In this document: piece after piece, positions 45,778 through 55,279 of the stretch
Layout of the letters: every line of letters starts with the position of its first letter
How positions within the stretch are numbered: position 1 is the first letter of the stretch
DNA from: Streptomyces sp. SCUT-3
GTDB lineage: Bacteria; Actinomycetota; Actinomycetes; Streptomycetales; Streptomycetaceae
Reading direction: 5' to 3'
DNA length: 64,000 nucleotides
NCBI RefSeq assembly: GCF_014083985.1
Contig: NZ_CP046907.1
Span: forward strand, 4,378,501 to 4,442,500
Position numbers and translations under genes: made by a program
Notes under the pieces: model-generated
Databases searched by the model: none
What the model was told of the DNA's origin: nothing
Seen by the model: only the letters and a program-made list of their open reading frames with translations

Positions 45778-45840
45778 GCAACGGACGGGGCGGGGGCGGC
45801 AGCACCGGAAAGATGCTGCCGCCCCCGCCCCGTCCGTTGC
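45778..45840. terminator. Bidirectional terminator, 27-bp perfect stem
   Basis: Arms 45778-45804 and 45814-45840 pair perfectly around the 9-base loop CCGGAAAGA. It sits between the convergent DUF4190 and aceE genes. Just before it (45753-45777) lies a run of CAACGGCAACCGCAA-like repeats. Confidence 0.9.
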
Positions 45841-45887
45841 GGCGGGCGGTCCGGCCGGCCGCGTCACCGCGGCCGGCCGGACCGCTC

Positions 45888-48620
45888 TCAGGCGTCGCCG
45901 CCCGCGGCGCCCGGGTCGGCCGCGGCCACGTCCAGCAGTTGGTAGCGGTCGATGGCCTGCTTGAGCACCGAGCGGTCGACCTTGCCCTCGCGGGCGAGCT
46001 CGGTGAGCACGGCCAGGACGACCGACTGCGCGTCGATGTGGAAGAAGCGGCGGGCCGCACCGCGGGTGTCGGCGAAGCCGAACCCGTCGGCGCCCAGCGA
46101 CTGCCACGTCCCCGGGACCCAGCGGGAGATCTGGTCCGGAACGGCGCGCATCCAGTCCGAGACCGCCACGAACGGGCCCTCGGCGCCGGAGAGCTTGCTC
46201 GTCACGTACGGGACGCGCTGCTCCTCCTCGGGGTGGAGGAGGTTGTGCTCCTCGCACGCCACCGCCTCGCGGCGCAGCTCGTTCCAGGAGGTGGCGGACC
46301 ACACGTCGGCCCGCACGTCCCACTCCTCGGCGAGGATCCGCTGGGCCTCGAGCGCCCACGGCACGGCCACGCCGGAGGCGAGGACCTGCGCGGGGACCGA
46401 GCCGGACTCGCCGGCGCGCAGCCGGTACAGGCCCTTGAGGATGCCGTCGACGTCGACGCCCTCGGGCTCGGCGGGCTGCTGGATCGGCTCGTTGTAGACG
46501 GTCAGGTAGTAGAAGACGTCCTCGGAGTCCGGGCCGTACATCCGGCGCAGGCCGTCCTTGACGATGTGCGCGATCTCGTAGGCGTACGCCGGGTCGTAGG
46601 AGACCGCCGCCGGGTTGGTCGAGGCGAGCAGCTGCGAGTGGCCGTCGGCGTGCTGCAGGCCCTCGCCGGTCAGCGTGGTGCGGCCGGCGGTCGCACCGAG
46701 GACGAAGCCGCGCGAGAGCTGGTCGGCCATCTGCCAGAACTGGTCGCCGGTGCGCTGGAACCCGAACATCGAGTAGAAGACGTAGACCGGGATCAGCGGC
46801 TCGCCGTGCGTGGCGTAGGCGGAGCCGGCGGCGATCAGCGAGGCGGTGCAGCCGGCCTCGGAGATGCCGTCGTGCAGCAGCTGGCCGGTCGGCGACTCCT
46901 TGTAGGCCAGCAGCAGCTCGCGGTCGACGGACTCGTACGTCTGGCCCAGCGGGTTGTAGATCTTCGCCGACGGGAAGAACGCGTCCATGCCGAACGTGCG
47001 GTACTCGTCGGGGGCGATCAGCACGAAGCGCTTGCCGATCTCCTTGTCCCGCATGAGCTCCTTGAGGATGCGGACGAACGCCATGGTGGTGGCGATCGAC
47101 TGCTGCCCGGTGCCCTTCTTCGCCGTGGCGTAGGCCTTGTCCCCGGGCAGTTCCAGTGCCTTGGACCGCACGACCCGGGTCGGCACGTAGCCGCCCAGGG
47201 AGCTGCGGCGGTCGTGCATGTACTGGATCTCCTCGGAGTCCTTGCCCGGGTGGTAGTACGGGGGCAGTCCGGACTCGAGTTCGCGGTCGGCGATCGGGAT
47301 GTGGAGCCGGTCGCGGAAGCGCTTGAGGTCCTCGACCGTGAGCTTCTTCATCTGGTGGGTCGCGTTGCGGCCCTCGAAGTTCGGGCCGAGGGTCCAGCCC
47401 TTGACGGTCTGCGCCAGGATCACGGTCGGCTGGCCCTTGTGGGCCTTGGCCGCCGCGTACGCCGCGTAGATCTTGCGGTGGTCGTGGCCGCCGCGCCCCA
47501 GGTGCAGGATCTGGTCGTCGGTGAGGCCCTCGACCATGCGGCGCAGGCGGTGGTCGTCGCCGAAGAAGTGCTTGCGGATGTAGGCGCCGGTCTCGGTGGC
47601 GTAGGTCTGGAACTGCCCGTCGGGGGTGGTGTTGAGCTTGTTGACGAGCACGCCGTCGCGGTCCTGGGCGAGCAGCGGGTCCCAGCTGCGGTCCCAGACC
47701 AGCTTGATCACGTTCCAGCCGGCACCGCGGAAGACCGACTCCAGCTCCTGGATGATCTTGCCGTTGCCGCGGACCGGGCCGTCGAGGCGCTGCAGGTTGC
47801 AGTTGACCACGAAGGTGAGGTTGTCCAGGCCCTCGCGGGCGGCGATGCTCAGCTGGCCGGTGGACTCCGGCTCGTCCATCTCGCCGTCGCCGAGGAACGC
47901 CCACACGTGCGACTTGGAGGTGTCGGCGATGCCGCGGGCCTCCATGTAGCGGTTCATGCGGGCCTGGTAGATGGCGCCGATGGGGCCCAGGCCCATGGAG
48001 ACGGTGGGGAACTCCCAGAAGTCCGGCATGGACCGCGGGTGCGGGTAGCTGGACAGGCCCTCGGGGGCCTTGGACTTCTCCTGGCGGAACCCGTCGAGCT
48101 GCTTCTCGCTCAGCCGGTCCAGCAGGAACGCGCGGGCGTAGATGCCGGGCGAGGCATGGCCCTGGAAGAAGATCTGGTCGCCGCCGTCGCCCTCGTCCTT
48201 GCCGCGGAAGAAGTGGTTGAAGCCGACGTCGTACAGCGACGCCGACGAGGCGAAGGTCGCGATGTGGCCGCCGACGCCGATTCCGGGGCGCTGGGCGCGC
48301 GAGACCATGACGGCCGCGTTCCAGCGGGTGGCGTTGAGGATCTTGCGCTCGATCTCCTCGTTGCCGGGGAAGAACGGCTCGTCCTTGGTGGCGATGGTGT
48401 TGACGTAGTCCGTGCTGCGCATCTCGGGCACGGCCACGCGCTTCTCGCGGGCACGCTCGATCAGGCGGAGCATCAGGTAGCGGGCGCGTTCGCGACCCCG
48501 CTCACTGATGGCCGCGTCGAGCGAGTCGAGCCATTCCGCCGTCTCCTCGGGATCAAAGTCCGGGACCTGGCTGGGAAGGCCGCCAATGATGATCGGGTTG
48601 CGATCGGATCCGGAAGCCAC
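45888..48620 (-). CDS. aceE: Pyruvate dehydrogenase E1 component (homodimeric)
   Basis: 910 aa. It is the thiamine-diphosphate enzyme that decarboxylates pyruvate and passes the acetyl group to the lipoyl E2. The TPP motif is [10 protein letters not shown] running to [13 protein letters not shown] near residues 240-290. The N-terminal [18 protein letters not shown] and the core [30 protein letters not shown] are standard for AceE. In actinobacteria it works with DlaT and Lpd in a mixed PDH/ODH complex; those partners are not in the window. The GTG at 48620 has AAGGA 7 bases upstream. The long ORFs on the opposite strand are shadows. Confidence 0.97.
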   Translation of the reverse strand: MASGSDRNPIIIGGLPSQVPDFDPEETAEWLDSLDAAISERGRERARYLMLRLIERAREKRVAVPEMRSTDYVNTIATKDEPFFPGNEEIERKILNATRWNAAVMVSRAQRPGIGVGGHIATFASSASLYDVGFNHFFRGKDEGDGGDQIFFQGHASPGIYARAFLLDRLSEKQLDGFRQEKSKAPEGLSSYPHPRSMPDFWEFPTVSMGLGPIGAIYQARMNRYMEARGIADTSKSHVWAFLGDGEMDEPESTGQLSIAAREGLDNLTFVVNCNLQRLDGPVRGNGKIIQELESVFRGAGWNVIKLVWDRSWDPLLAQDRDGVLVNKLNTTPDGQFQTYATETGAYIRKHFFGDDHRLRRMVEGLTDDQILHLGRGGHDHRKIYAAYAAAKAHKGQPTVILAQTVKGWTLGPNFEGRNATHQMKKLTVEDLKRFRDRLHIPIADRELESGLPPYYHPGKDSEEIQYMHDRRSSLGGYVPTRVVRSKALELPGDKAYATAKKGTGQQSIATTMAFVRILKELMRDKEIGKRFVLIAPDEYRTFGMDAFFPSAKIYNPLGQTYESVDRELLLAYKESPTGQLLHDGISEAGCTASLIAAGSAYATHGEPLIPVYVFYSMFGFQRTGDQFWQMADQLSRGFVLGATAGRTTLTGEGLQHADGHSQLLASTNPAAVSYDPAYAYEIAHIVKDGLRRMYGPDSEDVFYYLTVYNEPIQQPAEPEGVDVDGILKGLYRLRAGESGSVPAQVLASGVAVPWALEAQRILAEEWDVRADVWSATSWNELRREAVACEEHNLLHPEEEQRVPYVTSKLSGAEGPFVAVSDWMRAVPDQISRWVPGTWQSLGADGFGFADTRGAARRFFHIDAQSVVLAVLTELAREGKVDRSVLKQAIDRYQLLDVAAADPGAAGGDA

Positions 48621-49144
48621 GCTGTTCCTTCACTCTCGGTCTTGCTCTGCTGTGTCGCGCCGCCTCCATCGTGTACCGCTCATGGAGAATCCGTCATCTC
48701 TACTGTGCGGTAACCGCCACGTGGTGAGATGGCGGCCCTTTTCGGGCCTGTGGATCGGTCCGACGGGTGGCCCGCAAGTGCCTGTGGGCGACTGTGGTCC
48801 AAATCGCAACTGTACGCCCGTGCCGTCACCGGTCGGACACCAGTTCCGAGGTGCGGAACCCCGGCGGCGGAGGGGGCGGAGGGGGTGCACCGGGGCCTGC
48901 GGCCGTTCGGGTCCGTTCCGCAGGGGTGTGAGGGACACTGGAGGGGTAGGGGAAAATCCCGCCGCAACCCGGGCGAATCCCTGTGGCGCCGGTCACCGGG
49001 AGATGCGCGACTTGCGGTGAGAAGTCGACGTTTGGGCGGGATGCGGGGTCAGGTACTTGCGCGAACCGCCCGTCACGTGTGGACTACGGCCATCGCCCCG
49101 CACACGCGCGGGACCGATGACATCCACAGGACAGGAGGCACACG
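48621..49144. promoter_or_regulatory. Divergent control region between aceE and DUF3052
   Basis: 524 bases without a convincing gene. On the aceE side a CACGTG (48718-48723) and a GCGGT-A-ACCGC inverted repeat (48707-48717) precede a TAGAGA-type -10 near 48699-48704 (reverse strand), a plausible promoter about 80 bases from the start. The remaining bases near 48780-49080 show no strong element. GGTACTTG near 49050 may belong to the DUF3052 promoter. Confidence 0.4.
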
Positions 49145-49585
49145 GTGAGCGCGACCGCGGACCACGCGGAGGAGCGGACCAACCCGGCCGGCAGGTTGGG
49201 TTTCCAGCCCGGACAGGTGGTCCAGGAGCTCGGTTACGACGACGACGTCGACCAGGAGCTCCGTGACGCCATCGAGGAGCTCACGGGCGAGGAGCTCGTC
49301 GACGAGGACTACGACGACGTCCCGGACGCCGTGGTGCTGTGGTTCAGGGAGGACGACGGCGACCTGACGGACGCGCTCGTCGACGCCCTGGGGCCCATCG
49401 ACGACGGTGCGCCGATCTGGCTCATGACCCCGAAGACGGGTCGGGACGGCCACGTCGAGCCCAGTGAGATCAACGAGGCCGCGCAGACCGCGGGCCTGGC
49501 CCAGACCAGCAGCGTCAACGCGGGCAAGGACTGGTCGGGCACCCGGCTGGTGACCCCGAAGACGGCACGCGCCGGAAAGCGCTGA
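49145..49585 (+). CDS. DUF3052 domain protein
   Basis: 146 aa, acidic. GRLGFQPGQVVQELGYDDDVDQELRDAIEELTGEELVDEDYDDVPDAVVLWFRE and IWLMTPKTGRDGHVEPSEINEAAQTAGLAQTSS are the conserved DUF3052 segments. The family is found almost throughout the actinobacteria, next to aceE in Streptomyces as here. Mycobacterial members are reported to affect drug sensitivity, but the molecular role is unsettled. The GTG at 49145 follows CAGGAGG by 6 bases. Confidence 0.9.
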   Translation: MSATADHAEERTNPAGRLGFQPGQVVQELGYDDDVDQELRDAIEELTGEELVDEDYDDVPDAVVLWFREDDGDLTDALVDALGPIDDGAPIWLMTPKTGRDGHVEPSEINEAAQTAGLAQTSSVNAGKDWSGTRLVTPKTARAGKR

Positions 49586-49600
49586 ACCAGCTGCCGGGCG

Positions 49601-49635
49601 GCGGGCCCCGCCGGTCACCGACCGGCGGGGCCCGC
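49601..49635 (+). terminator. Terminator after the DUF3052 gene
   Basis: Perfect 15-bp G+C stem (49601-49615 with 49621-49635) and a CACCG loop, 16 bases past the stop codon. Confidence 0.8.
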
Positions 49636-49780
49636 GGCCGTCCGCCGTCCCGCCGCGGCCGTCCGGGCTTTCCCGGCTTCTTTCCGGCCCCGGCGCCGTT
49701 CGGGGCGGCCGCAGTGAAAGACTGGCCGCACCGCGTGCCGAGCCGGCGCGCGGACAGGCGACACGAAAGGGACGGCACAC

Positions 49781-50239
49781 ATGGCGATCGAGGTCGGCAC
49801 CGAGGCTCCGGACTTCGGGCTGAAGAACCAGAACGGCGAGACCGTCCGGCTGTCCGACTTCCGGGGCTCCAAGAACGTGGTCCTGCTCTTCTACCCCTTC
49901 GCCTTCACCGGCGTGTGCACCGGGGAGCTGTGCGCCCTGCGCGACGAGCTGCCGACCTTCGTCAACGACGACGTCCAGCTGCTCGCCGTCTCCAACGACT
50001 CGCCCTTCGCGCTGCGCGTCTTCGCCGAGCAGGAGGGCCTGGAGTACCCGCTGCTGTCGGACTTCTGGCCGCACGGAGAGGTCTCCCGCGCCTACGGCGT
50101 CTTCGACGAGGACAGGGGCTGCGCGGTGCGCGGGACCTTCGTCATCGACAAGGAGGGCGTCGTGCGCTGGACCGTCGTCAACGGCCTGCCGGACGCCCGC
50201 GACCTCAACGAGTACGCCAAGGCCCTGCAGGCGCTGTAG
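49781..50239 (+). CDS. ahpE: 1-Cys peroxiredoxin AhpE type
   Basis: 152 aa. The peroxidatic Cys is in [19 protein letters not shown] near residue 46, in the PxxxTxxC frame (PFAFTGVC), and the Arg near 117 ([10 protein letters not shown]) completes the site. A second cysteine three residues on (GELC) is not the usual resolving Cys. The length and [19 protein letters not shown] fit AhpE, which reduces peroxides with mycoredoxin or thiols as partner. CGAAAGGGACGG precedes the ATG. It is flanked by terminators, so it is a separate unit before the ter cluster. Confidence 0.92.
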   Translation: MAIEVGTEAPDFGLKNQNGETVRLSDFRGSKNVVLLFYPFAFTGVCTGELCALRDELPTFVNDDVQLLAVSNDSPFALRVFAEQEGLEYPLLSDFWPHGEVSRAYGVFDEDRGCAVRGTFVIDKEGVVRWTVVNGLPDARDLNEYAKALQAL

Positions 50240-50358
50240 GGGCGACGCGCCGCCGGTGGACCGGCCGGGCCGGGGAACCCCGGACTAGGATCGGCGCGTT
50301 GACCTGATGGCACTGCACGAGGGGGGCACACGATGCTCCTCGGACCTTGGGAGAACTC

Positions 50359-50934
50359 GTGGGAGTCAGCCTCAGCAAGGGTGGAAACGTCTCGCTGACC
50401 AAGGAGGCGCCGAACCTCACGGCCGTCGTCGTGGGTCTGGGATGGGACGTGCGCACCACCACCGGCACGGACTTCGACCTCGACGCGAGCGCCCTGCTCA
50501 CGAACGAGGGGGGGAAGGTGTCGTCCGACGCGAACTTCGTGTTCTTCAACAACCTCACCAGCCCGGACGGCTCGGTGGAGCACACCGGGGACAACCTCAC
50601 CGGTGAGGGCGAGGGCGACGACGAGCAGATCAAGGTGAACCTGGCCGGGGTCCCGGCCGACGTCGCCAAGATCGTCTTTCCGGTCTCGATCTACGAGGCG
50701 GAGGCCCGTCAGCAGAGCTTCGGCCAGGTGCGCAACGCGTTCATCCGGGTGGTGAACCAGGCCGACGGCAACGAGCTGGCGCGCTACGACCTGACGGAGG
50801 ACGCCTCCACCGAGACCGCCATGGTCTTCGGCGAGCTGTACCGCCACGGTGCGGAGTGGAAGTTCCGGGCCATCGGCCAGGGATACGCCTCCGGCCTGCG
50901 CGGCATCGCCCAGGACTTCGGCGTCAACGTCTGA
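50359..50934 (+). CDS. terD: TerD family stress protein, paralog 1
   Basis: 191 aa, the standard TerD length. [63 protein letters not shown] and the C-terminal [31 protein letters not shown] are diagnostic. The conserved Asp residues ([15 protein letters not shown] with following DD) bind calcium in characterised TerD. The GTG at 50359 gives the conserved N-terminus and follows TTGGGAGAA. It is the first gene of the ter cluster. Confidence 0.95.
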   Translation: MGVSLSKGGNVSLTKEAPNLTAVVVGLGWDVRTTTGTDFDLDASALLTNEGGKVSSDANFVFFNNLTSPDGSVEHTGDNLTGEGEGDDEQIKVNLAGVPADVAKIVFPVSIYEAEARQQSFGQVRNAFIRVVNQADGNELARYDLTEDASTETAMVFGELYRHGAEWKFRAIGQGYASGLRGIAQDFGVNV

Positions 50935-50948
50935 GGCCGTTTGCACGG

Positions 50949-50995
50949 CCCGCCGGGCCCCGCCCCGCCGTGAGGCCGGGGCGGGGCCCGGCGGG
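50949..50995 (+). terminator. Hairpin between the two terD genes
   Basis: Perfect 19-bp G+C stem (50949-50967 with 50977-50995) and a 9-base loop, 14 bases past the first terD stop. It may end or attenuate transcription, allowing the two paralogs to be expressed at different levels. Confidence 0.75.
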
Positions 50996-51092
50996 ATCCG
51001 GGGCGGCGGGCCCGCCCCGGCGACGGCCGCACGCCGGGGGGCGGACGCCCGTCCGGCTGCGGAGTATCGGAACAGGGGAGGATGCGGCAGCC

Positions 51093-51668
51093 ATGAGCGT
51101 CACGCTCGGCAAGGGGGGAAACGTCTCCCTCTCGAAGACGGCCCCGGGACTTCGGCAGGTGATGGTCGGCCTGGGGTGGGACGCGAGGTCCACCACCGGC
51201 GCCCCGTTCGACCTCGACGCGAGCGCCCTGATGTGCTCCGGAGGACGGGTGCTCGGCGACGACTACTTCGTCTTCTACAACAACCTCACCAGCCCCGACG
51301 GCTCGGTGGAGCACACCGGGGACAACCTCACCGGTGAGGGCGACGGCGACGACGAGTCGCTGCTGGTGGACCTGGACCTGGTCCCCGAACGGGTCGACAA
51401 GATCGTCTTTCCGGTCTCCATCCACGAGGCCGAGGAGCGCCGGCAGAGCTTCGGCCAGGTGAGCAACGCATTCATCCGGGTGGTGAACCAGGCGGACGGC
51501 AACGAGCTGGCGCGCTACGACCTGACCGAGGACGCCTCCACCGAGACCGCGATGATCTTCGGTGAGATCTATCGCTATCGAGGGGAATGGAAGTTCCGGG
51601 CGGTGGGGCAGGGGTATGCATCCGGACTCCGGGGTATCGCCCTAGACTTCGGAGTCAACGTTTCGTAA
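51093..51668 (+). CDS. terD: TerD family stress protein, paralog 2
   Basis: 191 aa, strongly similar to paralog 1 with the same calcium-binding acidic motifs ([22 protein letters not shown]). A 62-base stretch within the [18 protein letters not shown] coding region is nearly identical between them. Differences cluster in the N-terminal 20 residues and in [23 protein letters not shown] precedes the ATG. The DUF475 gene follows at 45 bp and is probably co-transcribed. Confidence 0.95.
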   Translation: MSVTLGKGGNVSLSKTAPGLRQVMVGLGWDARSTTGAPFDLDASALMCSGGRVLGDDYFVFYNNLTSPDGSVEHTGDNLTGEGDGDDESLLVDLDLVPERVDKIVFPVSIHEAEERRQSFGQVSNAFIRVVNQADGNELARYDLTEDASTETAMIFGEIYRYRGEWKFRAVGQGYASGLRGIALDFGVNVS

Positions 51669-51713
51669 AAACACGCGTGTCCTGCGCGGGAGACCGCCGC
51701 ACAGAGATTGGGA

Positions 51714-52859
51714 ATGTCAGTGCTCCTACGGACTTTCGGGTGGTCGTTCGCCGTCACGGTGCTCGGTCTAGCCTTCGCTTTCTGGGCCTGGGGGTGGCAG
51801 GGATTCGCGATCGTGGCGATCCTGTCCGTCCTCGAGATCTCCCTCTCCTTCGACAACGCCGTGGTCAACGCGAGCGTGCTGAAGAAGATGAACGCCTTCT
51901 GGCAGAAGATCTTCCTCACCATCGGCATCCTGATCGCCGTCTTCGGCATGCGGCTGGTCTTCCCCGTCGTCATCGTCGCGGTCACCGCCCAGCTGGGGCC
52001 GATCGAGGCAGTCCAGCTGGCCATCGACGACAAGGCGAGGTACGAGGAGCTCGTCACCGCCGCCCACCCGGCGATCGCCTCCTTCGGCGGCATGTTCCTG
52101 CTGATGATCTTCCTCGACTTCATCTTCGAGGAGCGCGAGCACAAGTGGCTCGCCTGGCTCGAGCGGCCGCTGGCCAAGCTCGGCCGCCTCGACGTGCTGT
52201 CGATAGTCATCGCCCTGATCACCCTGCTGGTCGCCGCCACCACGGTGGCCACCAACGTGCCCGGCTCCGGTGACAAGTCGGGCACCGTGCTGCTCTCCGG
52301 CGTCGCCGGCCTGCTGACCTACCTGGTCGTGGGCGGCCTGTCGGACTTCTTCGAGGGCCGCCTGGAGGAGGACGAGGCAGCCGCGGACGAGGCCGCGGAG
52401 AAGCAGGCCGCGGAGGCGGCGAAGACCGGCCGCAAGCCGCAGTCGGCCGTCGGCCTGGCCGGAAAGGCCGCGTTCTTCCTCTTCCTCTACCTCGAGGTGC
52501 TCGACGCCTCCTTCTCCTTCGACGGCGTCATCGGCGCCTTCGCCATCACCAACGACATCTTCGAGATGGCGCTGGGCCTGGGCATCGGCGCGATGTACGT
52601 GCGTTCGCTGACGGTCTACCTGGTCCGCCAGGGCACCCTGGACGACTACGTCTACCTCGAGCACGGCGCGCACTACGCGATCGGCGCCCTGGCCGTCCTC
52701 CTGCTGGTCTCCATCCAGTTCCACATCAACGAGGTGATCACCGGCCTGATCGGCGTCCTGCTGATCGGCGCGTCGTTCTGGTCGTCGGTGGTACGCAACC
52801 GCCGACTGGGGGAAAACTCCTCGTCGAAGGGCACGGCGGAAGTGTCGTCCGGAGTGTGA
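51714..52859 (+). CDS. DUF475/TerC-like integral membrane protein
   Basis: 381 aa with about nine membrane segments. LEISLSFDNAVVNASVL and the second-half LEVLDASFSFDGVIGAFAITNDIFEMALGLGIGAMYVRS are the paired acidic SFDNA/SFDGV motifs of the TerC/DUF475 superfamily, thought to bind metals within the membrane. A charged, Ala/Glu-rich cytoplasmic loop (about 225-250) separates the halves. It is the membrane partner of the TerD proteins in Ter systems. The start is ATG 51714 or GTG 51720; no strong ribosome site decides. Confidence 0.9.
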   Translation: MSVLLRTFGWSFAVTVLGLAFAFWAWGWQGFAIVAILSVLEISLSFDNAVVNASVLKKMNAFWQKIFLTIGILIAVFGMRLVFPVVIVAVTAQLGPIEAVQLAIDDKARYEELVTAAHPAIASFGGMFLLMIFLDFIFEEREHKWLAWLERPLAKLGRLDVLSIVIALITLLVAATTVATNVPGSGDKSGTVLLSGVAGLLTYLVVGGLSDFFEGRLEEDEAAADEAAEKQAAEAAKTGRKPQSAVGLAGKAAFFLFLYLEVLDASFSFDGVIGAFAITNDIFEMALGLGIGAMYVRSLTVYLVRQGTLDDYVYLEHGAHYAIGALAVLLLVSIQFHINEVITGLIGVLLIGASFWSSVVRNRRLGENSSSKGTAEVSSGV

Positions 52860-52990
52860 GGCAGCGGCGCCGCAGGCGGCGCGCAGCACGCTCCTGACGG
52901 GGGCGGCGGCAACGGCAGGAACCGTTGCGGCCGCCCCCGAGGCATGCCGCCGGGCGGCGACGGACGAGGTACGAGGGGTGGGACTCTCCC

Positions 52991-53725
52991 ATGCGGGACA
53001 TGCAGCACTACCTGCGCAGGCTGCGGACGGCCCAGGTCGACAGCAACGCGCCCTACAGGGTCACGCTGACCAGGCGCACGCCGCTGGTCTCGCTGGACGA
53101 ACAGGGCGCGGCCTCCGGCACACTGCGGGTCAACCTGGCCTGGTCGATGCGCTCGACCGACTTCGGGCAGCGCAGCCGCGGCCTGAAGGACGTGCTGCGC
53201 GACCCGGGCAGCCTGTTCCGGCCCGAGATCGTGCACGCGCAGGGCCCCGCCGTGGTCAACATCGACCTCGACCTGGCCTGCATGTACGAACTGGCCGACG
53301 GCTCCAAGGGAGTGGTCCAGCCGCTGGGCGACTTCTTCGGGGACATCAACCAGCCCCCGTACGTAGAGCTGAGCGGCGACGACCGGTTCGGCGGCTCCTC
53401 GGGCGAGACGCTCTACATCAACCTCGACAAGAAGGACGAGATCAAGCGGCTCCTGATCTTCGTCTACATCTACGACGGCACGCCCGCCTTCGACCGCACG
53501 CAGGGCAAACTCACCCTGTACCCCAACAGCGGTCCCCGGGTGGAGATCGACCTGGACGAGCGGGCCCCCCAGGCCCGGTCCTGCGCGGTGGTGCTCATCG
53601 AGAACATCAAGGGCGAACTGCTCGTCCGGCGCGAGGTGAAGTACGTCTACGGCTTCCAGTCCGAACTGGACCGGCTCTACGGCTGGGGCCTGCAGTGGGC
53701 CCGGGGCTACAAGAGCAAGATCTGA
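52991..53725 (+). CDS. TerD-superfamily protein (variant)
   Basis: 244 aa. It is similar in outline to TerD but longer and divergent: TLRVNLAWSMRS, VVNIDLDLACMYELADGSKGVVQPLG, FGGSSGETLYINLDKKDEIKRLLIFVYIYDG, and the end YGWGLQWARGYKSKI. This is the Ter-associated family often annotated as tellurium resistance protein in Streptomyces. The acidic NIDLDLAC pattern parallels the metal site of TerD. The ATG at 52991 is preferred. It lies 131 bp after the DUF475 gene. Confidence 0.82.
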   Translation: MRDMQHYLRRLRTAQVDSNAPYRVTLTRRTPLVSLDEQGAASGTLRVNLAWSMRSTDFGQRSRGLKDVLRDPGSLFRPEIVHAQGPAVVNIDLDLACMYELADGSKGVVQPLGDFFGDINQPPYVELSGDDRFGGSSGETLYINLDKKDEIKRLLIFVYIYDGTPAFDRTQGKLTLYPNSGPRVEIDLDERAPQARSCAVVLIENIKGELLVRREVKYVYGFQSELDRLYGWGLQWARGYKSKI

Positions 53726-53751
53726 CGCCGGGCCCCTCCGGCGGGAGCGGC

Positions 53752-53770
53752 CCGGCCCCGGCGGGGCCGG
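53752..53770. terminator. Hairpin between convergent ter genes
   Basis: CCGGCCCCG (53752-53760) and CGGGGCCGG (53762-53770) form a compact G+C stem in the 68-base gap between the two convergent genes. Confidence 0.55.
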
Positions 53771-53793
53771 ACCGCCCCGCCGGGGGCCGGGGC

Positions 53794-55083
53794 TCAGTGC
53801 CGGGCGGTCTGGAACTGCGGCCCCTGGGGCGGCAGGGCGAAACCGCCCGGCCGCCCGTGGTGCGCGTGCTGCCCGTGGTGTGCGGGCGGTGCGTGGTGCC
53901 CGTGCTGCGCGGGCGGCGGTACCTGCGGGGGAGGCGGATAGCCGTACCCGTGGCCCTGCGGGTGCTGCGGCGGGGGACAGCCGTAGCCGCCGTGCTGCGG
54001 GGGCGCGGCGGGTGCGGGCGGGGCCTGCGGGGGGTAGCCGTAGCCGCCGCCCTGCCCGGGACCCGCTGCCGCGGGAGCCGGGGCGACAGGGGCCGCCGGC
54101 GGATAGCCGTAGCCCCCGTGCTGCGGCGGCGCGACGGGCGCGGGGGGCATCACGGCCCCGGGGGGCATCACGGTTCCGGGGGGCATCACGGTTCCGGGGG
54201 GCACTGTGGCACCGGGAGGCATCACGATCCCGGGGGGCACCGTGGCGCCGGGGGAGTGGGCCACGGTCGCGTCCTGGTCCTGCGGCTCCGGCCAGGCGGG
54301 CGCGGGCGGCACGGACGACACCGGCGGTGCGGGCGGGAGGGGCGGCATCGGCGGCGCCTCCCCGGGGGCCGGGGAGGGCGCGTGCGGGACGTCCCCGCCC
54401 GCTCCGGCCCCGGCGTCGGCGCCCGGGTCGAGGTCTCCGGGCCCGTCGTCCCCGGGCCCGTCGTCCCCGGTCCGGACGGCCTCGGCTCCGTCGTCCCCGG
54501 TCCGGTCGTCCCCGGCTCCGTCGTCCCCGTGCTCGGCGTTCCCTTCCACGGCGACGCCGAACTCGGTGGCCAGGCCGATCAGGCCGCTGGTGTAGCCCTG
54601 GCCCAGGGCCCGGAACTTCCAGGTGTCGCCGCGCCGGTACAGCTCGCCGCACATCAGCGCCGTCTCGTCCCCGGTGTCCGGCACCACCTCGAAGAGCGCG
54701 ACGGGCTCGGAGCCGTCCCCGGCGGAGGCGTCGTGGATCAGCAGCCGCAGGTCGGACACCCCGGCGAAGGTCCCCGCCTCGGCGGACGCCGCGACGACCA
54801 CCCGGTCCACCCCGGCGTCCAGTTCGGACAGGTCGATCTCGACGCCGTCGCTGAGCCCGTCGGGGGTCTGCGACTTGGAGCAGTGACGGGCCAGCCCGGA
54901 GGGGTGCAGCGGCTGGTTGTAGAAGACGAAGTCCTCGTCGGAGCGCACACGGCCGTCGGCTCCCAGGAGCAGCGCCGAGGCGTCGACGTCCGGTACGCCG
55001 GTACCGGGACTCCAGTGCAGTTCGGCGCGGACCGAGGCCGCCGAGAGCGGGATGTTGGACCCCTTCACCATCGCGTGCGTCAT
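53794..55083 (-). CDS. TerD domain protein with long Pro/Gly/His-rich tail
   Basis: 429 aa. Residues 1-175 are a TerD domain ([83 protein letters not shown]). Residues about 180-225 are an acidic GDDG repeat. From 230 the tail is disordered with collagen-like repeats ([17 protein letters not shown]), repeated GGYGYPP elements, and a final His cluster ([17 protein letters not shown]). The tail could mediate phase separation, protein contacts or metal binding (inference). It faces the other ter genes and is divergent from the HpcH gene. Confidence 0.9.
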   Translation of the reverse strand: MTHAMVKGSNIPLSAASVRAELHWSPGTGVPDVDASALLLGADGRVRSDEDFVFYNQPLHPSGLARHCSKSQTPDGLSDGVEIDLSELDAGVDRVVVAASAEAGTFAGVSDLRLLIHDASAGDGSEPVALFEVVPDTGDETALMCGELYRRGDTWKFRALGQGYTSGLIGLATEFGVAVEGNAEHGDDGAGDDRTGDDGAEAVRTGDDGPGDDGPGDLDPGADAGAGAGGDVPHAPSPAPGEAPPMPPLPPAPPVSSVPPAPAWPEPQDQDATVAHSPGATVPPGIVMPPGATVPPGTVMPPGTVMPPGAVMPPAPVAPPQHGGYGYPPAAPVAPAPAAAGPGQGGGYGYPPQAPPAPAAPPQHGGYGCPPPQHPQGHGYGYPPPPQVPPPAQHGHHAPPAHHGQHAHHGRPGGFALPPQGPQFQTARH

Positions 55084-55279
55084 GGCCGCAATCCTGCCCT
55101 CCCGGGCCCGCGCGGGACAATGCGGGTGCACCTGTGCACTGTTTCAGCCATGTGGGGGAAGCAGTTCGGTCACCGGATCTTCATGGTCCCGGGAACAAAA
55201 TGTCGGTCTTCATACGTACGATAATCGGCCAGTTGCCGGGCGATGCCGCCCCTACCAGGCCTCATCACTCGGGAGTCGC

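Noticed and set aside
45813-48713. 966-residue forward open frame across aceE
   Set aside because: It is the exact antisense of the well-conserved aceE, has no recognisable domain, and shows the low-complexity composition of a shadow frame.
54140-54250. Regular repeats resembling a CRISPR or satellite array
   Set aside because: The units are 18 bases without spacers and in frame, encoding MPPGTV repeats of the TerD tail.
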